A DNA stretch of 25,336 nt, taken from positions 68,137 through 93,472 of the forward strand of contig CAJFCJ010000070.1 of NCBI GenBank assembly GCA_904063045.1, in the 5' to 3' direction. The notes beneath the pieces were generated by a model that was not told the origin of the DNA, ran no database searches, and was given only the letters and a program-made list of their open reading frames with translations. A program made the translations under genes and the position numbers. Shown here piece by piece: positions 8,600 through 18,605 of the stretch. The DNA comes from Dimorphilus gyrociliatus. Lineage: Eukaryota > Annelida > Polychaeta > Dinophilidae. Every line of letters begins with the position of its first letter. Position 1 is the stretch's first letter.

Positions 8600-9552
8600 C
8601 TAAAAATAGATGTTTAGATAACAAACATATGTGGCAAATCCAACACAAAATTTTTATATATATGATACATATTGGCTGTTGATGTTGAAATAATAAAAAT
8701 AATAAATCTTTATCACAAATCTCCTTCAATCAATGAAGAAGAAAAATATGATTTCTTGAAAGATACCTTTCCTATAATCTCAAAAAAACCTGATGATTTT
8801 CAGGCATAAACAAAAAAAAAATAATATAAAATCTTACCTAAATCGTATTTAAAAGAAAATTATATATAAATTTAAGCTTCATCTAACATTTTATGCAGAA
8901 AAAAATTAAACAAATACCTTTTTTCTTAGTGAAAAACATTTTTAATATGTTGGCCTATTTAAAATTCGAGGTGTTCCAATTTTTAGGAAGTTTACTTTAT
9001 GTCTATGCTTTAACTATTATTTAAGACAGAAAAAAATGAAATGAAAATCTTTTTTTGTGGTAGAAAATATTTCATAGTGTTTTTTGTTTTTATGCAGTCT
9101 ACTTTATATCTCACATCTTTCTCTAACTTTCCTGAAGCATGAATTTTACATTTTGATTCATATAAATTTATATCACTTAGATAGGCTTAAGTTTGTAGCA
9201 TATTTCAGATTAATAATGATTATTGAAGCTTTAATCAATTATATCAATTGACCAGAGAGAAAAGCGGAGATTTTTGTTTCATATAATGTTTGGTTGTCAT
9301 AAGATCAATAAATCAATTATGTAGCCTGGTTGCTATTCAAGCTTTTCTCTTGAATATAAATGTAATACTTTTTCCCAAACTTTTAACCTTTGTTTTCACT
9401 TTCAATTTCACTTTTTCTTACTTTCTTCAAAACGATTTAAGAGTAAAAGCTCTTAGCATAATTGGATAAAAAATATGCACCATTTAACTTATTCAAGTAA
9501 TCTTATAATAATCATATTTACAAATCATATTTTTTTTCTTTACATTTTGCAG
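8600..9552. other. AT-rich non-coding stretch between divergent genes
   Basis: Homopolymer-rich sequence with no supported gene. The right end (9530-9552) is a pyrimidine-rich tract and AG forming the acceptor of the CUB exon, so part of this stretch is the intron of that gene. The divergent arrangement would place the promoters of the minus-strand FAMeT gene and the plus-strand CUB gene here, but no clear promoter motif is seen. Confidence 0.4.
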
Positions 9553-10022
9553 GTTTTGTAATAATCCTACATTTGTTGAAAGTAAAAAGCAATAAGATTT
9601 GCAATGATAGTAATATTGCAGAGATTGACTTTCGAGGTTTTTCAATATCTAAGAATATGTATTTTTCCAAATTTGTCTATCAACCTAATACTCATGAATG
9701 CAGAACATTTTTGGTTAGTTCTTATGATGCTAGGATAAAAATTGAAGTTGATAAAACAGACATTGAATATTCATTTGAATGTCAAGATGATTATGTAGCA
9801 TTATATGATGGAAATGGAAATAAACAAAAACTAGTAAAGAAATGGTGTGGGAAAACAGAAAATTTTACATTAATGGCTTGTGGACCAACTTTTATTTTTG
9901 TTTTTCATTCTGATAATGATTTTCAGACTGGGAAAGGTGTGTATATGCATATATCTGCACATGGTCAAATAGATCCAGATAATCCACCATCAACAGGTGT
10001 TACAATCGGCGTTGCTGTTTGA
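9553..10022 (+). CDS. CUB-domain membrane protein, last exon
   Basis: The exon opens after TTTTGCAG with 'FVIILHLLKVKSNK', perhaps the end of a signal peptide. It then shows a CUB domain: 'CRTFLVSSYDARIKIEVDKT', 'FECQDDYVALYDGNG', 'KKWCGKTENFTLMACGPTFI' and 'FVFHSDNDFQTGKGVYMHIS', with the paired cysteines and the F-x-SD signature. After 'DPDNPPSTGVTIGVAV' a TGA (10020-10022) stops the frame; the following 14 codons, to TAG at 10065-10067, read 'VLVILGLVCLYFKY' and would complete one transmembrane helix. The stop therefore falls inside the predicted membrane anchor. AATAAA at 10090-10095 supports the gene end here. The first exon was not located. CUB domains bind proteins or carbohydrates outside the cell. 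Confidence 0.7.
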
Positions 10023-10089
10023 GTTTTAGTTATCTTAGGACTTGTATGTTTGTATTTTAAATATTAGGAAGACAAATGTAATTGTAAAC

Positions 10090-10095
10090 AATAAA
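10090..10095 (+). terminator. Polyadenylation signal AATAAA for the CUB gene
   Basis: A canonical hexamer 23 nt after the TAG at 10067. Confidence 0.6.
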
Positions 10096-10276
10096 CTACT
10101 CTAAAATATGCATTCCACTAACAATACTCATTCACTTGTCATATCAATATTCCTGGGCTATGGTATTTACTCGGTAGACATAGTAGTAAAATGTTCTTCA
10201 TATCATTATAGAAAGAAAATGTATGTTTTTCATTTAAAATCTCAGCAATATGAGCACTTTAATGTGTTAGGCTTAT

Positions 10277-10500
10277 TTATGGAGAAGTGTTCTTTTTTAT
10301 TTTAAAGAGATATTGTGTTTGGTCACATTCCCCATATCTTATATCTTCTTTTGTTTTGTGGTAGGCATGATGTAGGATTGGATCAATTGAAAATAGAAGT
10401 CCTTTATATTTGATGAGTAATGGTTTAGAACACAATCCATTTTTGGTTATGATTCCAATATCACAAATGACTTCAACTGATTCCTTGCTTATTACCAAAT
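10277..10500 (-). CDS. Unrecognised exon, minus strand
   Basis: It opens after an acceptor (...GCATACAG, ending at 10501) and stays open for about 75 residues to a stop at 10277-10279. It contains 'ESVEVICDIGIITKNGLCSK', 'YKGLLFSIDPILHHAY' and 'RYGECDQTQYLF', with three cysteines. I do not recognise a family. It lies about 400 nt downstream of the trypsin-like exons on the same strand but follows their stop codon, so it would belong to another gene or to a remnant. Confidence 0.3.
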
Positions 10501-10897
10501 CTGTATGCAGGGATGGGAGGTAAAATAAGTAAGTGCATCGAAAAAGATGGTCGTCAAATTCAAAAACAGTAAAAATATTGGTCCACAAACCAAAATTTTT
10601 CGAAATTTACAGTATCCAGATGTTTTAGACCATTACTTTATAAACCCTACAAAATTAACAGTTCATAGTTCATTTCTATAAACATCAGCTGGTTGTTTAA
10701 ACTAGCTTGTTTAGAACTAGAAGCTCATTTTACTCAATACATATTCTTTGCACGAAATACTGCTGTTGATTGTTGATTAATTTCTATCGAAATTGCATTT
10801 GTTACACTATTTGTGGACGAACTGGAAAGGTTCTATTTGTTTAAGTACTTTGGCAATACAATACAACAAAGTACAATTCATTTATTATGAAACATAT

Positions 10898-11190
10898 TTA
10901 ATCAGTCATGTTGTCTTCAATCCATTGACAATAAAAGGAAACACGGGCATATCCAGCTGGTCTATTTGGTGGGCAGAATATGATACCAAAAGATGTGATA
11001 CCAGCTATTTGCATAGAGTTGTTGAGTCCAATTGGACAGTTCAATGGGCCACCAGAATCACCCTGCAAGAATATTAAATGTACATTTGTTGAAATTTTCA
11101 ATTGGTATTTAAAACTTACATTGCATGAATTAGTGGTTTGGTCATCATTGTTAAGGCAAATGTGAAAGTCATCATCAGCTTGAGGAATTC
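10898..11190 (-). pseudogene. Trypsin-like serine protease, last two exons only
   Basis: Exon at 11190(?)-11120 reads 'IPQADDDFHICLNNDDQTTN' then 'SCN'. A 57-nt intron (GTAAGT at 11119, TTGCAG at 11063) separates it from 11062-10898, which opens with the catalytic-serine motif GDSGGPL and ends 'GYARVSFYCQWIEDNMTD'. The S1 features seen are D-x-C-N-GDSGGP, 'GITSFG' and the terminal V-S-x-Y-x-x-W-I-E helix. Upstream of 11190 the frame hits a TGA, and no exon with the catalytic His (TAAHC-like) or Asp is visible before the oppositely oriented ORF that starts at 11233. Either the front is missing, or 11190 is an acceptor and the rest lies beyond 11.9 kb. A truncated gene is more likely. Confidence 0.65.
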
Positions 11191-11232
11191 CTCAGAACTC
11201 TTGGCCAATGGTTATATGTTAAATTCGATCAA

Positions 11233-11859
11233 ATGTATATAATTTCCAAAATGGAAATGCTAAAAAGAATCAATACAATCCGAGAATTTGAAATAGTTCA
11301 TTACAACGATCAAAAATTGCTGTTGAATTCTTCAAAAATCCAACAAACTTATCACTTTCAACAGGGTTTTTCAACTAATTTTGTCAATTTGACTATCACC
11401 AAACTTGCTACAATTCATAACTATTCAATTAATATTGTAGACCTGAGATTTTTCAGTCTGATTGAATCTACTTCCGGTCTTGAATATTTAAATTTTTATT
11501 GTCAGAATTTTCAAATGTTATCTAACTTCTTTGATAGAAACAACTCAACATTTTATCAATTAACCAATTATCGTCCTCTCTTATTTCAATTTCAATTTGT
11601 TGAAACTCTTCAAATTTACGCCAGGAAAGTGAATACTAATCAAGAATTTGACATTTGCAACAATATTTAAGTATGGAAAAGCGTTGAAATGAGCGAAGGT
11701 CGTGTGAAATTATGCTTATTCATGACAAATTCTTCAGCCCAAGTCAGTTTTTGCAAATATAAATGTTGTAAGAAAATCAAAGGATCAATCTCAAGATTCA
11801 TAATTACTCTGGATAACCTGCAAACTCCTCTTCAACTCCTAGATATCTCTATAGACTAA
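11233..11859 (+). pseudogene. Galactose-binding-like secreted-protein ORF with one internal stop
   Basis: A single frame of 208 codons interrupted only by TAA at 11668-11670. The part 'EYLNFYCQNFQMLSNFFDRN' followed by 'NST' parallels 'LNSYCKNYNSSFLNDNDSTT' in the 25104-24118 protein, and after the stop 'GRVKLCLFMTNSSAQVSFCK' parallels 'GKISLCNQDTPTSFTC'. This suggests the same galactose-binding-like fold. No signal peptide is evident at ATG 11233. No splice pair removes the stop cleanly, so I call it a recently inactivated copy or a sequencing/allelic stop. Confidence 0.4.
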
Positions 11860-12143
11860 AATATTTGTTCGAAAAATAAAATTAGAGGAATCGCTTGTTA
11901 GTTATTGTATTCAATTTCAAATAGTACTAGAACAAACATTTACTACCTTTATCATGATTTTGCTAGATAATCTCAACATTTGTGTTGTTGAAAACTGGTA
12001 CCCTGTTAATGTATATCAATTAACGGAAGATTAATAGTATCAGATTAAAATAACAGGAAACATTATATGCTAAATTGAAATATTCAGGTACAATATGAAA
12101 ATATATATGTAGGTGTAGTCGAAATTTGTTCACAAGAGATACA
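11860..12143. other. Upstream region of the mosaic receptor gene
   Basis: 284 nt of AT-rich sequence ahead of the receptor start codon. I see no unambiguous TATA box or initiator. Confidence 0.3.
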
Positions 12144-13948
12144 ATGATAATGTCTAGGGAATTTATCATTTATCTTATCTTTTTCATAATTTCAGATGTA
12201 CATTTACAATGTAGATTTAGCAATGACGAATATTTCTCATCGTATTTAGACCAAAAGCACGTAACGTATCACATGAAACCATTAATTGATAACGAAATAT
12301 TTTCTTATGGTAAAATCTATTTACAAACTAAATATGGAAATGATAAATATAATCTTGCTTTTGGGATTAATATTGGAGAGGAACAGCATAAAGAACTTTG
12401 CAGGATGCTTGGATATGATGATTTTCATTTTGTAGCTCACGTTTGTGACCCAGAAAATGGTTCTTAAATATATAAAATAATAACTGAAATACGATTAATT
12501 GACTAAGCAATTAAATTTAACATTCAGATTTTTTATCATTAATACCAATAGAAAAATCGGGAAAGTATTTTTTGTAAGAAAAATCTCCCTCTAGTGGCCA
12601 TTTCCTATTTTACTAAAATATTTGAATTTTACATCATAGACAAGTGTTATCGACAAAGAAATACGTTGGTTCATTTTGTTTAAAGTGCTTCAAAATGAAT
12701 TCGACGAGTCAGAACAAAACTACAAACATTTTATATTTTTTTTAAATTGGTGTTTTTTTTTCTTTCTTCTTCTTTTACAGTTTTCTTTTCTGCAAAAAAT
12801 GAAAAAAAGGAAATTTATAAAATCTATATGAGATTTAGAGGAGAAAATTTTCATATTTTAAAAAAGAAATCAACAAAGAAAAGAGAAATTTGCAAGAAAA
12901 GTGAATTTTATAAAGATAAATCAACTTTGCTAAAATTAAATATAAGATATAAAATTCTATTAAACATTCATAAAAATGAGACAATTGAATGGAAATTTAT
13001 TGTCAAGGATTTAAAATCAACGACACCTGACTCTGAAAGTGTTGAATGCACTAAAAAGGAATTGAATGGTTCATTTTATTGAATAAAATTCTACAAGTTT
13101 ACATTGAAATTACTTATCCAGATTTCATTTTGATTAAAATGTCGCCATTTTTAAAGAAATATCTATTCTTTCAAAATCTTAATAAAATGACTGCATACTT
13201 GATTTTATCCAAGACTCATGGATATTTACCATTAATCTTTCATTCTGTTGGAGAAAGTCTAATATCGAAATTGATTTGTGCAATTGATGGAAAAGTTGAA
13301 ATTCCCAATTATCAAGAGAAGATAACAGTTTCCAAGACTATTGTAGATAAATAATCATCATTTTTTAATTAGAATAACAACACGCTTCTTTCCAAGAAAT
13401 CAACTCGAAAATTAAAAAAACTGTCCACTTGCCCTCAATTGGGCTATTCGTGGGAAAAGAGAAAAGCGCCAATGTTTATAAATTGTAGATGGGACAAGGA
13501 TTTTTTCAACAGTTGTGTAGAAGTAGAATTCCTGAAAGGAATAGTGATAGCATCACAGTGTACTTCCGGAGTTTTGGGTAAGCAATTATCAACCCTTTTT
13601 TTTCTCTTTAACTAATGTCAAAAGCTTTTAAGATTATGAATTTATTATGGTTGGAGCCGGCGAAAATGCATTGCGCAAAACAACAAAGGGAATAATGAAA
13701 TCGTTAAAAGAGTTTAAAGGCTTAGTCCTAATCTATTACCAAAACGACTGGTATAGTATTAAACCAAGCAAATTAAAAACTTACGAAGTGTTGAATATTT
13801 GTAAATATTTTGGATTTAAAACTGGTACATTGGAAAAACATACACAATATTCTTCTTTTAATAGCGATTTGAAATTTTCAATGCAATGTCAAAATCCATT
13901 TAATTTATCAAAATGCAATTTTACTTTCACCAAACCAACAATATTCAA
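12144..13948 (+). other. Receptor exons 1-5: signal peptide and SRCR-like domains
   Basis: Exon 1 gives 'MSREFIIYLIFFIISDVHLQ' and then an SRCR front half ending 'HKELCRMLGYDDFHF'. Exons 2-3 hold diverged SRCR-like pieces ('KILLNIHKNETIEW', 'SESVECTKKEL'). Exon 4 holds 'LSTCPQLGYSWEKRKAPMFI', 'NCRWDKDFFNSC' and 'ASQCTSG'. Exon 5 holds 'FKGLVLIYYQNDWYS', 'VLNICKYFGFKTGTL' and 'SMQCQNPFNLSKCNF'. The pattern (G-x-V-x-x-Y-x-N-x-W, C-x-x-x-G-(Y/F), then C...C) is SRCR-like but lacks some conserved residues. SRCR domains bind protein and microbial ligands. Confidence 0.55.
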
Positions 13949-16900
13949 GTTTGTAGTTATTTAATTTTTGAACATTTTACACATACACACAAACACACGC
14001 AATTTCTAATAGATTTGCATATCCATTTTTTTATCAAACTGTTTTAAACTGCAAAGATACTTCCGGTATTTAGTTAATAATTGTAATTCATCTAGTAGAT
14101 TATTGGTATTCTATCTAGATGTCCAATGCTTAAAACCAAATACGTATAGTGTTCAGGATGGTTGTTACATACACATTGAATATGAAAAAAGCGTCTCAAT
14201 AAATAGAGCGTCGATGGAGTGCGAAAAGAGAAATGGATCGCTGTTCTACATTTCAAAAGGCGAATTTAAATTCTTTTCCACTAATAGAGAAATTAAGGAA
14301 ACACCATTTAGAGTGTCTCTAAGAGAGGTTCCAGGAAGTACTGCTACTATTTGATTAATAGACAATTTGATGCTTATTATCCCTTTTACTCTTTCTATAG
14401 AATTAAAAGTAGTTAAAGACATAAATGAGAGAGATATTCTCGTCTATGACGACAGAAAGCCATACGAATTCTATGGATATACAACCGATTCAAAATCACA
14501 GTAGAATCACATAGAATTGGAGATGGAAGATTTCTTTCCAAGTTTTCACTCCAGAATACTTTACTCTCGTTTATTTCATCCAACTGCCCTTCGAAATTGA
14601 AAGAAAATCTTCCATGGCCATCTAAATGTAGACTTTTGTCATTCAAGTTTTTTAAATTGTTTGTAGATTGTTGGAAAAATGCTTCAAGAAGTTTGCAGCG
14701 CTAAATGTGAACAATAACTTTCATAAGGATACTATCGGAAGATGTTTCTATATGAAACCTGTAAGAGGTTACGCAAATCCAGATTATTTAGTTGTTCCTA
14801 CAGACTGCCATCTTAATCTCTTTGTTGACAACTTTTGCAAAGTTCCTTGTACGAAAATGATAAATTAGAAAATGTTTAGATAGAAAACATTAAACATTTC
14901 TCTTCTCTTTCCACTCAAGACGACTATAAATTTTCATTAACGACCGAATTGGAGAATAAAGAATTTAAAAAGTGTCCTAAAACGTTCTTTCATTGTTTCC
15001 ATAGTAATTTGTGCATTAATTTCATAAATGTCTGTGATGGTGTGAAAGATTGTTGGTTGGGTGAGGATGAGATCAATTGTACTCTTTTTCAACAGTTATT
15101 CTTTTGTGATACGAACAATTCAATACCAATTCAATTGGTTTGCGATCACGTTAACGATTGCTTAAATAAATTAGATGAAATCAATTGCGGTTAGTAAGCT
15201 AATTTTTGTTACCAGTTTTGTCCAAATTAAGTTTTGTCCAAATATTTTAGAAGCTAAAGCCTGTTCAAAGGGGAAAATGTATGAAGTAGTCCATATAAAT
15301 ATATTGCAGAAAATATTCAATTGACAGTATAGTCAAATAATCTTCTCATCTTTCGATTGATGTCTATTAGTGTCATCTATGAATATTTTCTGCTAAATTC
15401 TTTAATTGTATAAAGAAACATGCTATATTCAGTAATAATTCAACGAAATGCAGGTGTGACAATAGGCAATGTCTAGATGAAAAATACTTTTGCGATGAAG
15501 AGAAAAACTGCTATGATGAAAGTGATGAGAAATGCTCAATTCAGAGTCTGTCAAGAGGGAAAACTGGTAAAAATAGACATATTTCTTAAATATAAATATA
15601 TTCCCCATCAAGAAAATGTTCCTTTTCTACTTCTGATAGATTGCGAGAAATATAATAAATTTGAATGCGATAATAAATGTTTGTCAAAGGGGAAATTGTG
15701 CGATAAACAATTCAATTGTATTGATGGGAAAGATGAAGATTATGGTTATTGTAAGTCTGTTGGCATCACTCAATCAAATGAATGTTTAATATTTGCAAAT
15801 GCAAAATTAAAAATGAAATGCGAAATTGTTTATACCTCCATGGGTAACCTTTTAACAAAAGTTCATTTCCCGTTTAGTAGTCTAACGCATTGCAAGAGAA
15901 AGTCTTGTAAAGTTGGACAATATCTCTGCAAGTATGCCGGATATTGTATATCAATTAAACAAGTTTGTGATGGAATTGTCCATTGTCAGTATCACGACGA
16001 TGAATACGATTGCGGTAGTAAAAGAGAAAAAGAAACCAAAAACTACTTTAAATTCTAATTTTATAAATAAAATTTCTTAGATCAATTTAGACCAAATGGA
16101 TATTTGAAATGTAGACAACAAAACTTGTATATTCCATTCAGTGATGTCTGTAATGGAAAAATTGACTGTTTGAAGGGAACTGATGAACTCTATTGTCATT
16201 TAAATAGAACTTATTCAACAAATTGCCATTTGCTAAACTTTTATACAATTCAATGTTCATTTGGCAAAAGTGTTTTTCACAGAAATGCAATTGACAGCTA
16301 TAAATCAGCCAAAATTTCAATTAATGATGACACTATTAATAAGAAGAAAACGCAAATTGAATCCATATATTCAATAGTTTCTTTAACGTTACATAATTCT
16401 TCTATAACAAATTTCAAAATTTCAAAAATCTTCCCAAATGTTGCTATTCTTTTAATAAGAAATTATAAATTATTGAATATGACGTCATTTTTTTCAAATC
16501 CTATAAAAAATTTACAAAACTTGAAAATTATAAATTCAAAATTGATTGTAAATTCAAAAAGTAGATTAAAAAGTGCATATAATTTATTAGCACTTAATAT
16601 CTCACTATCAGATATATCATATTTAAATAGAAATTTATTTAGCGATTGTAAAAATCTGATTGAAATCATTATTGATAAATCAAATATTTTTGATTTTCAT
16701 CAATTTACATTTGGGATTTTGAATAATCTTCGAAATCTTTCGCTAAGAAACACCGATTTACCTTTAAAGTATAAAAGTAGCCTTATAAAGCCTTTGCAAT
16801 CTCTTGAGCAATTGTATAGTCAATATTTTTCCTTTTGTTGTTTTGCCTGGAAATATTCAAAAAGGATTAAACAGTGTTATCCATCAACTGCAACTTTCAG

Positions 16901-18512
16901 TTCATGTTCGGATCTTTTAGCTTCTAAACCCATGGAAGCAACTCTATGGATTTTAGCAATAACTGGATTTATCGAGAATTTCTTTTCTATTTTCTATAGA
17001 TTAGTTATATATAAGAAGAGGGAAGGAAAAGATCTCTTTCATCTAAGTCTATCATTTGCCGATTTGTGTACATCGTGCTATCTAATTGCAGTTGGAAGTG
17101 TTTCCTCTTACTTTAAAGGAAATTATATAGAGAACGATTATAATTGGAGAAACAGCGTGTCCTGTACAATAATTGGATGGTTTTGCAGTTGGTCAATTTT
17201 AGTGTCAATAATGAGTTTGTTAATGATTACAATAGAAAGAACTATGAAAATTTACAGTCCAATGAAGAATTCATTCTCATTTTTCCAGTCTTCCTCTATA
17301 GTTATTGTTATTTTTCTATGTTCAGCTCTGATTTCATCTATTCCAATCTTTATTTACTCAGTTAGTATTGAAATGGAAGGTGGATAGATCTTTAATGAAC
17401 AATTAAAAAAAAATTACCTAGACATATTATTCTAAAAGTCCAGTTTGTTTTACACTACACATAACAAGTGATAAGATAGAAGGATGGAAATTTTCATTTA
17501 TAATCTTTGGATTATCCATTTCAATTATTTGTTTGATTATATTATTTTTATATCTGAATATCTGGAAAAAAATTCAATATTCAAAAAATTTCATGAAGAA
17601 AGACAAATTTAAAAATCAACAGAAAACTTTTAAGTTAAATGTATTTTTAATAGTAATATCGAGTTTTATATGTTGGTTCCCTGTATCTGTTTTAGGTCAT
17701 TTAATACCATAGTAATTGACTTTTAATACTCAACAGCAATTTATCATTTTGCAGGAGTTTATTCAGCATATTTCAACTTTTCCATTAATACAGATGTCTA
17801 CGCGGCAATTGTTATTATCATTTTGCCAATGAATTCTGTTATCAATCCCTTAATCTATACATTTAGAGATTTAAAATTGTTCCTTGTCAACAGAAGAGCA
17901 AAGCAAAAGGAACTATTGTACGAATAATTCATTCTCTCTTCATTGGTTGTAATTTTATTTTTGTTTGATGTGTCTTGCAGAAAAAAAGAGGTTTATAAAG
18001 AGTGCAATAAAAAATTAACACAAAGTACAAAAGAATATTAATTTAAAAATTGAAAATACAATATTTTTAAATATACATATATAAATTTCTGTTACCAGTT
18101 TTCGAATTTATGAAATTCAATGAGAATTGCTTAACGATGAACAAACTCTTCTCAACTATTAGTGACTTTGATAAGGCAAACAATTTCTATAAATTAGAAA
18201 ATATGTTTAGAATTGTGAAAGATATTTCAAATATTTTGAAAATGAGTCACAAGTTTGATATTTCCTATAATGGTTTAATAAATTGTCAAACAATCTACAT
18301 ATTTGTAAGTAGATTTGAAATATAGATTTATGATAATATTGACTAGTCTTTTTCTCTTTAAATAGACTAGGCAAGAAAGAAAAAAGTATAGTTTGTCAAC
18401 TAAAAACTTTGCAATAGCAAATGAGGAAAATGTAATGAATGATATACAGGCTTTAGGCTTTCTTACTAAGAAATTAATTCAACAAAGAACAATTGTTTTA
18501 AGTAAAAACTAG
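12144..18512 (+). CDS. Mosaic GPCR: SRCR-like / C-type lectin / LDLa x6 / LRR-like / 7TM / kinase-like tail
   Basis: Exons by GT-AG junctions and matching phases: 12144-12459, 12781-13068, 13098-13342, 13397-13577, 13633-13948, 14099-14337, 14401-14500, 14667-14848, 14920-15193, 15433-15566, 15640-16014, 16081-17360, 17422-17695, 17755-17917, 17981-18024, 18099-18304, 18366-18512. They total 4764 nt, one frame of 1587 residues. Signal peptide at residues 1-22 (ATG 12150 is an alternative start); SRCR-like domains to ~450, C-type lectin ~455-622, six LDLa ~625-921, LRR-like ~930-1130, 7TM ~1165-1440, kinase-like tail ~1456-1587. LDLa-LRR-rhodopsin order defines the GRL101/relaxin-receptor class, so a G-protein-coupled surface receptor is the likely role. 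Firm from 14920 to 17917; less sure are the 29-nt intron 13069-13097, the 13949-14098 junctions and the link to the tail. Two adjacent genes remain an alternative for the 5' half. Confidence 0.72.
14099..14848 (+). other. Receptor exons 6-8: C-type lectin-like domain
   Basis: It reads 'DVQCLKPNTYSVQDGCYIHI', then 'INRASMECEKRNGSLFYISK' (the A-x-x-x-C-x-x-x-x-G-x-L signature), then after two introns (63 and 166 nt) 'YANPDYLVVPTDCHLNLFVD' with a final 'NFCK'. The cysteine layout and the closing W-x-D-x-x-C-like strand fit a C-type lectin-like fold. I do not see a clear EPN/QPD plus WND calcium-sugar motif, so sugar binding is uncertain. Confidence 0.6.
14920..16196 (+). other. Receptor exons 9-12 (start): six LDL-receptor class A repeats
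   Basis: Repeats begin at 'CPKTFFHCFHSNLCINFINV' and 'FFCDTNNSIPIQLVCDHVND' (exon 9), 'KCRCDNRQCLDEKYFCDEEK' (exon 10), 'DCEKYNKFECDNKCLSKGKL' and 'CKVGQYLCKYAGYCISIKQV' (exon 11), and 'GYLKCRQQNLYIPFSDVCNG' (exon 12). Most end in the calcium-binding C-D-x-x-x-D-C-x-x-x-x-D-E pattern (for example 'CDGVKDCWLGEDEINC'). Between repeats four and five a ~70-residue Cys-containing insert has no clear assignment. The repeats are split by introns of 239, 73 and 66 nt. Confidence 0.85.
16197..17917 (+). other. Receptor exons 12-14: leucine-rich-like region and rhodopsin-family 7TM domain
   Basis: 16220-16825 has leucine-rich-like periodicity ('LQNLKIINSKLIV', 'LLALNISLSDISYLNRNLFS', 'LNNLRNLSLRNTDLPL'), then the Cys hinge 'FCCFAWKYSKRIKQCYP'. 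Helices: TM1 from ~16932, TM2 ~17034, TM3 ~17154 with 'ERT' in place of DRY, TM4 ~17293, TM5 ~17485, TM6 ~17638 ('SFICWFPVSV'), TM7 ~17800 with NPLIY. Cysteines before TM3 ('SVSCT') and in the second extracellular loop ('SPVCF') could form the usual disulfide. Introns 17361-17421 and 17696-17754 remove in-frame stops. The frame's apparent stop at 17925-17927 lies within the next intron (17918-17980). Confidence 0.88.
17981..18512 (+). other. Receptor exons 15-17: cytoplasmic tail resembling part of a protein-kinase C-lobe
   Basis: After a 63-nt intron with acceptor TCTTGCAG, exon 15 gives 'KKEVYKECNKKLTQ'. Exon 16 gives 'FEFMKFNENCLTMNKLFSTI', 'MFRIVKDISNILKMSHKFDI' and 'INCQTIYIF'; exon 17 gives 'NVMNDIQALGFLTKKLI', ending at TAG 18510-18512. 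The order recalls a kinase hinge (EFM), helix E (IVKDI..L...H), beta 7 and helix F (DI-x-ALG-x-L). The glycine loop, VAIK lysine, HRD and DFG are absent, so a pseudokinase-like or degenerate tail is the most that can be said. Exon 16-17 splicing (GTAAGT 18305, AG 18365) is strong; the exon 15-16 donor (GTACAA) is weak. Confidence 0.5.
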
Positions 18513-18599
18513 CAAGTTTCATTCGGAATATTGCAGTATTGCAGATTATCATATGCTATTTGAAATAATATAATTAGAGTAGAGAAAAGATTTCTTTAA

Positions 18600-18605
18600 A
18601 ATAAA
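18600..18605 (+). terminator. Polyadenylation signal AATAAA for the receptor gene
   Basis: The first canonical AATAAA after the TAG at 18512, 88 nt downstream. Confidence 0.45.

Noticed and set aside
10793-11165. Two plus-strand frames of 94 and 61 residues
   Set aside because: They are antisense to the trypsin exons, where GDSGGP and the C-terminal helix are unmistakable.
14413-14646. Minus-strand frame of 77 residues
   Set aside because: It lies across exon 7 and the following intron of the plus-strand receptor, with no motif or splice context of its own.
17144-17365. Plus-strand frame of 73 residues inside the 7TM exon
   Set aside because: An alternate-frame shadow; the main frame carries clear TM3-TM4 motifs.
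17925-17927. TAA as the true end of the receptor
   Set aside because: It gives a valid short form, but a 63-nt intron with a strong acceptor and matching phase removes it and joins open exons; kept only as an alternative.
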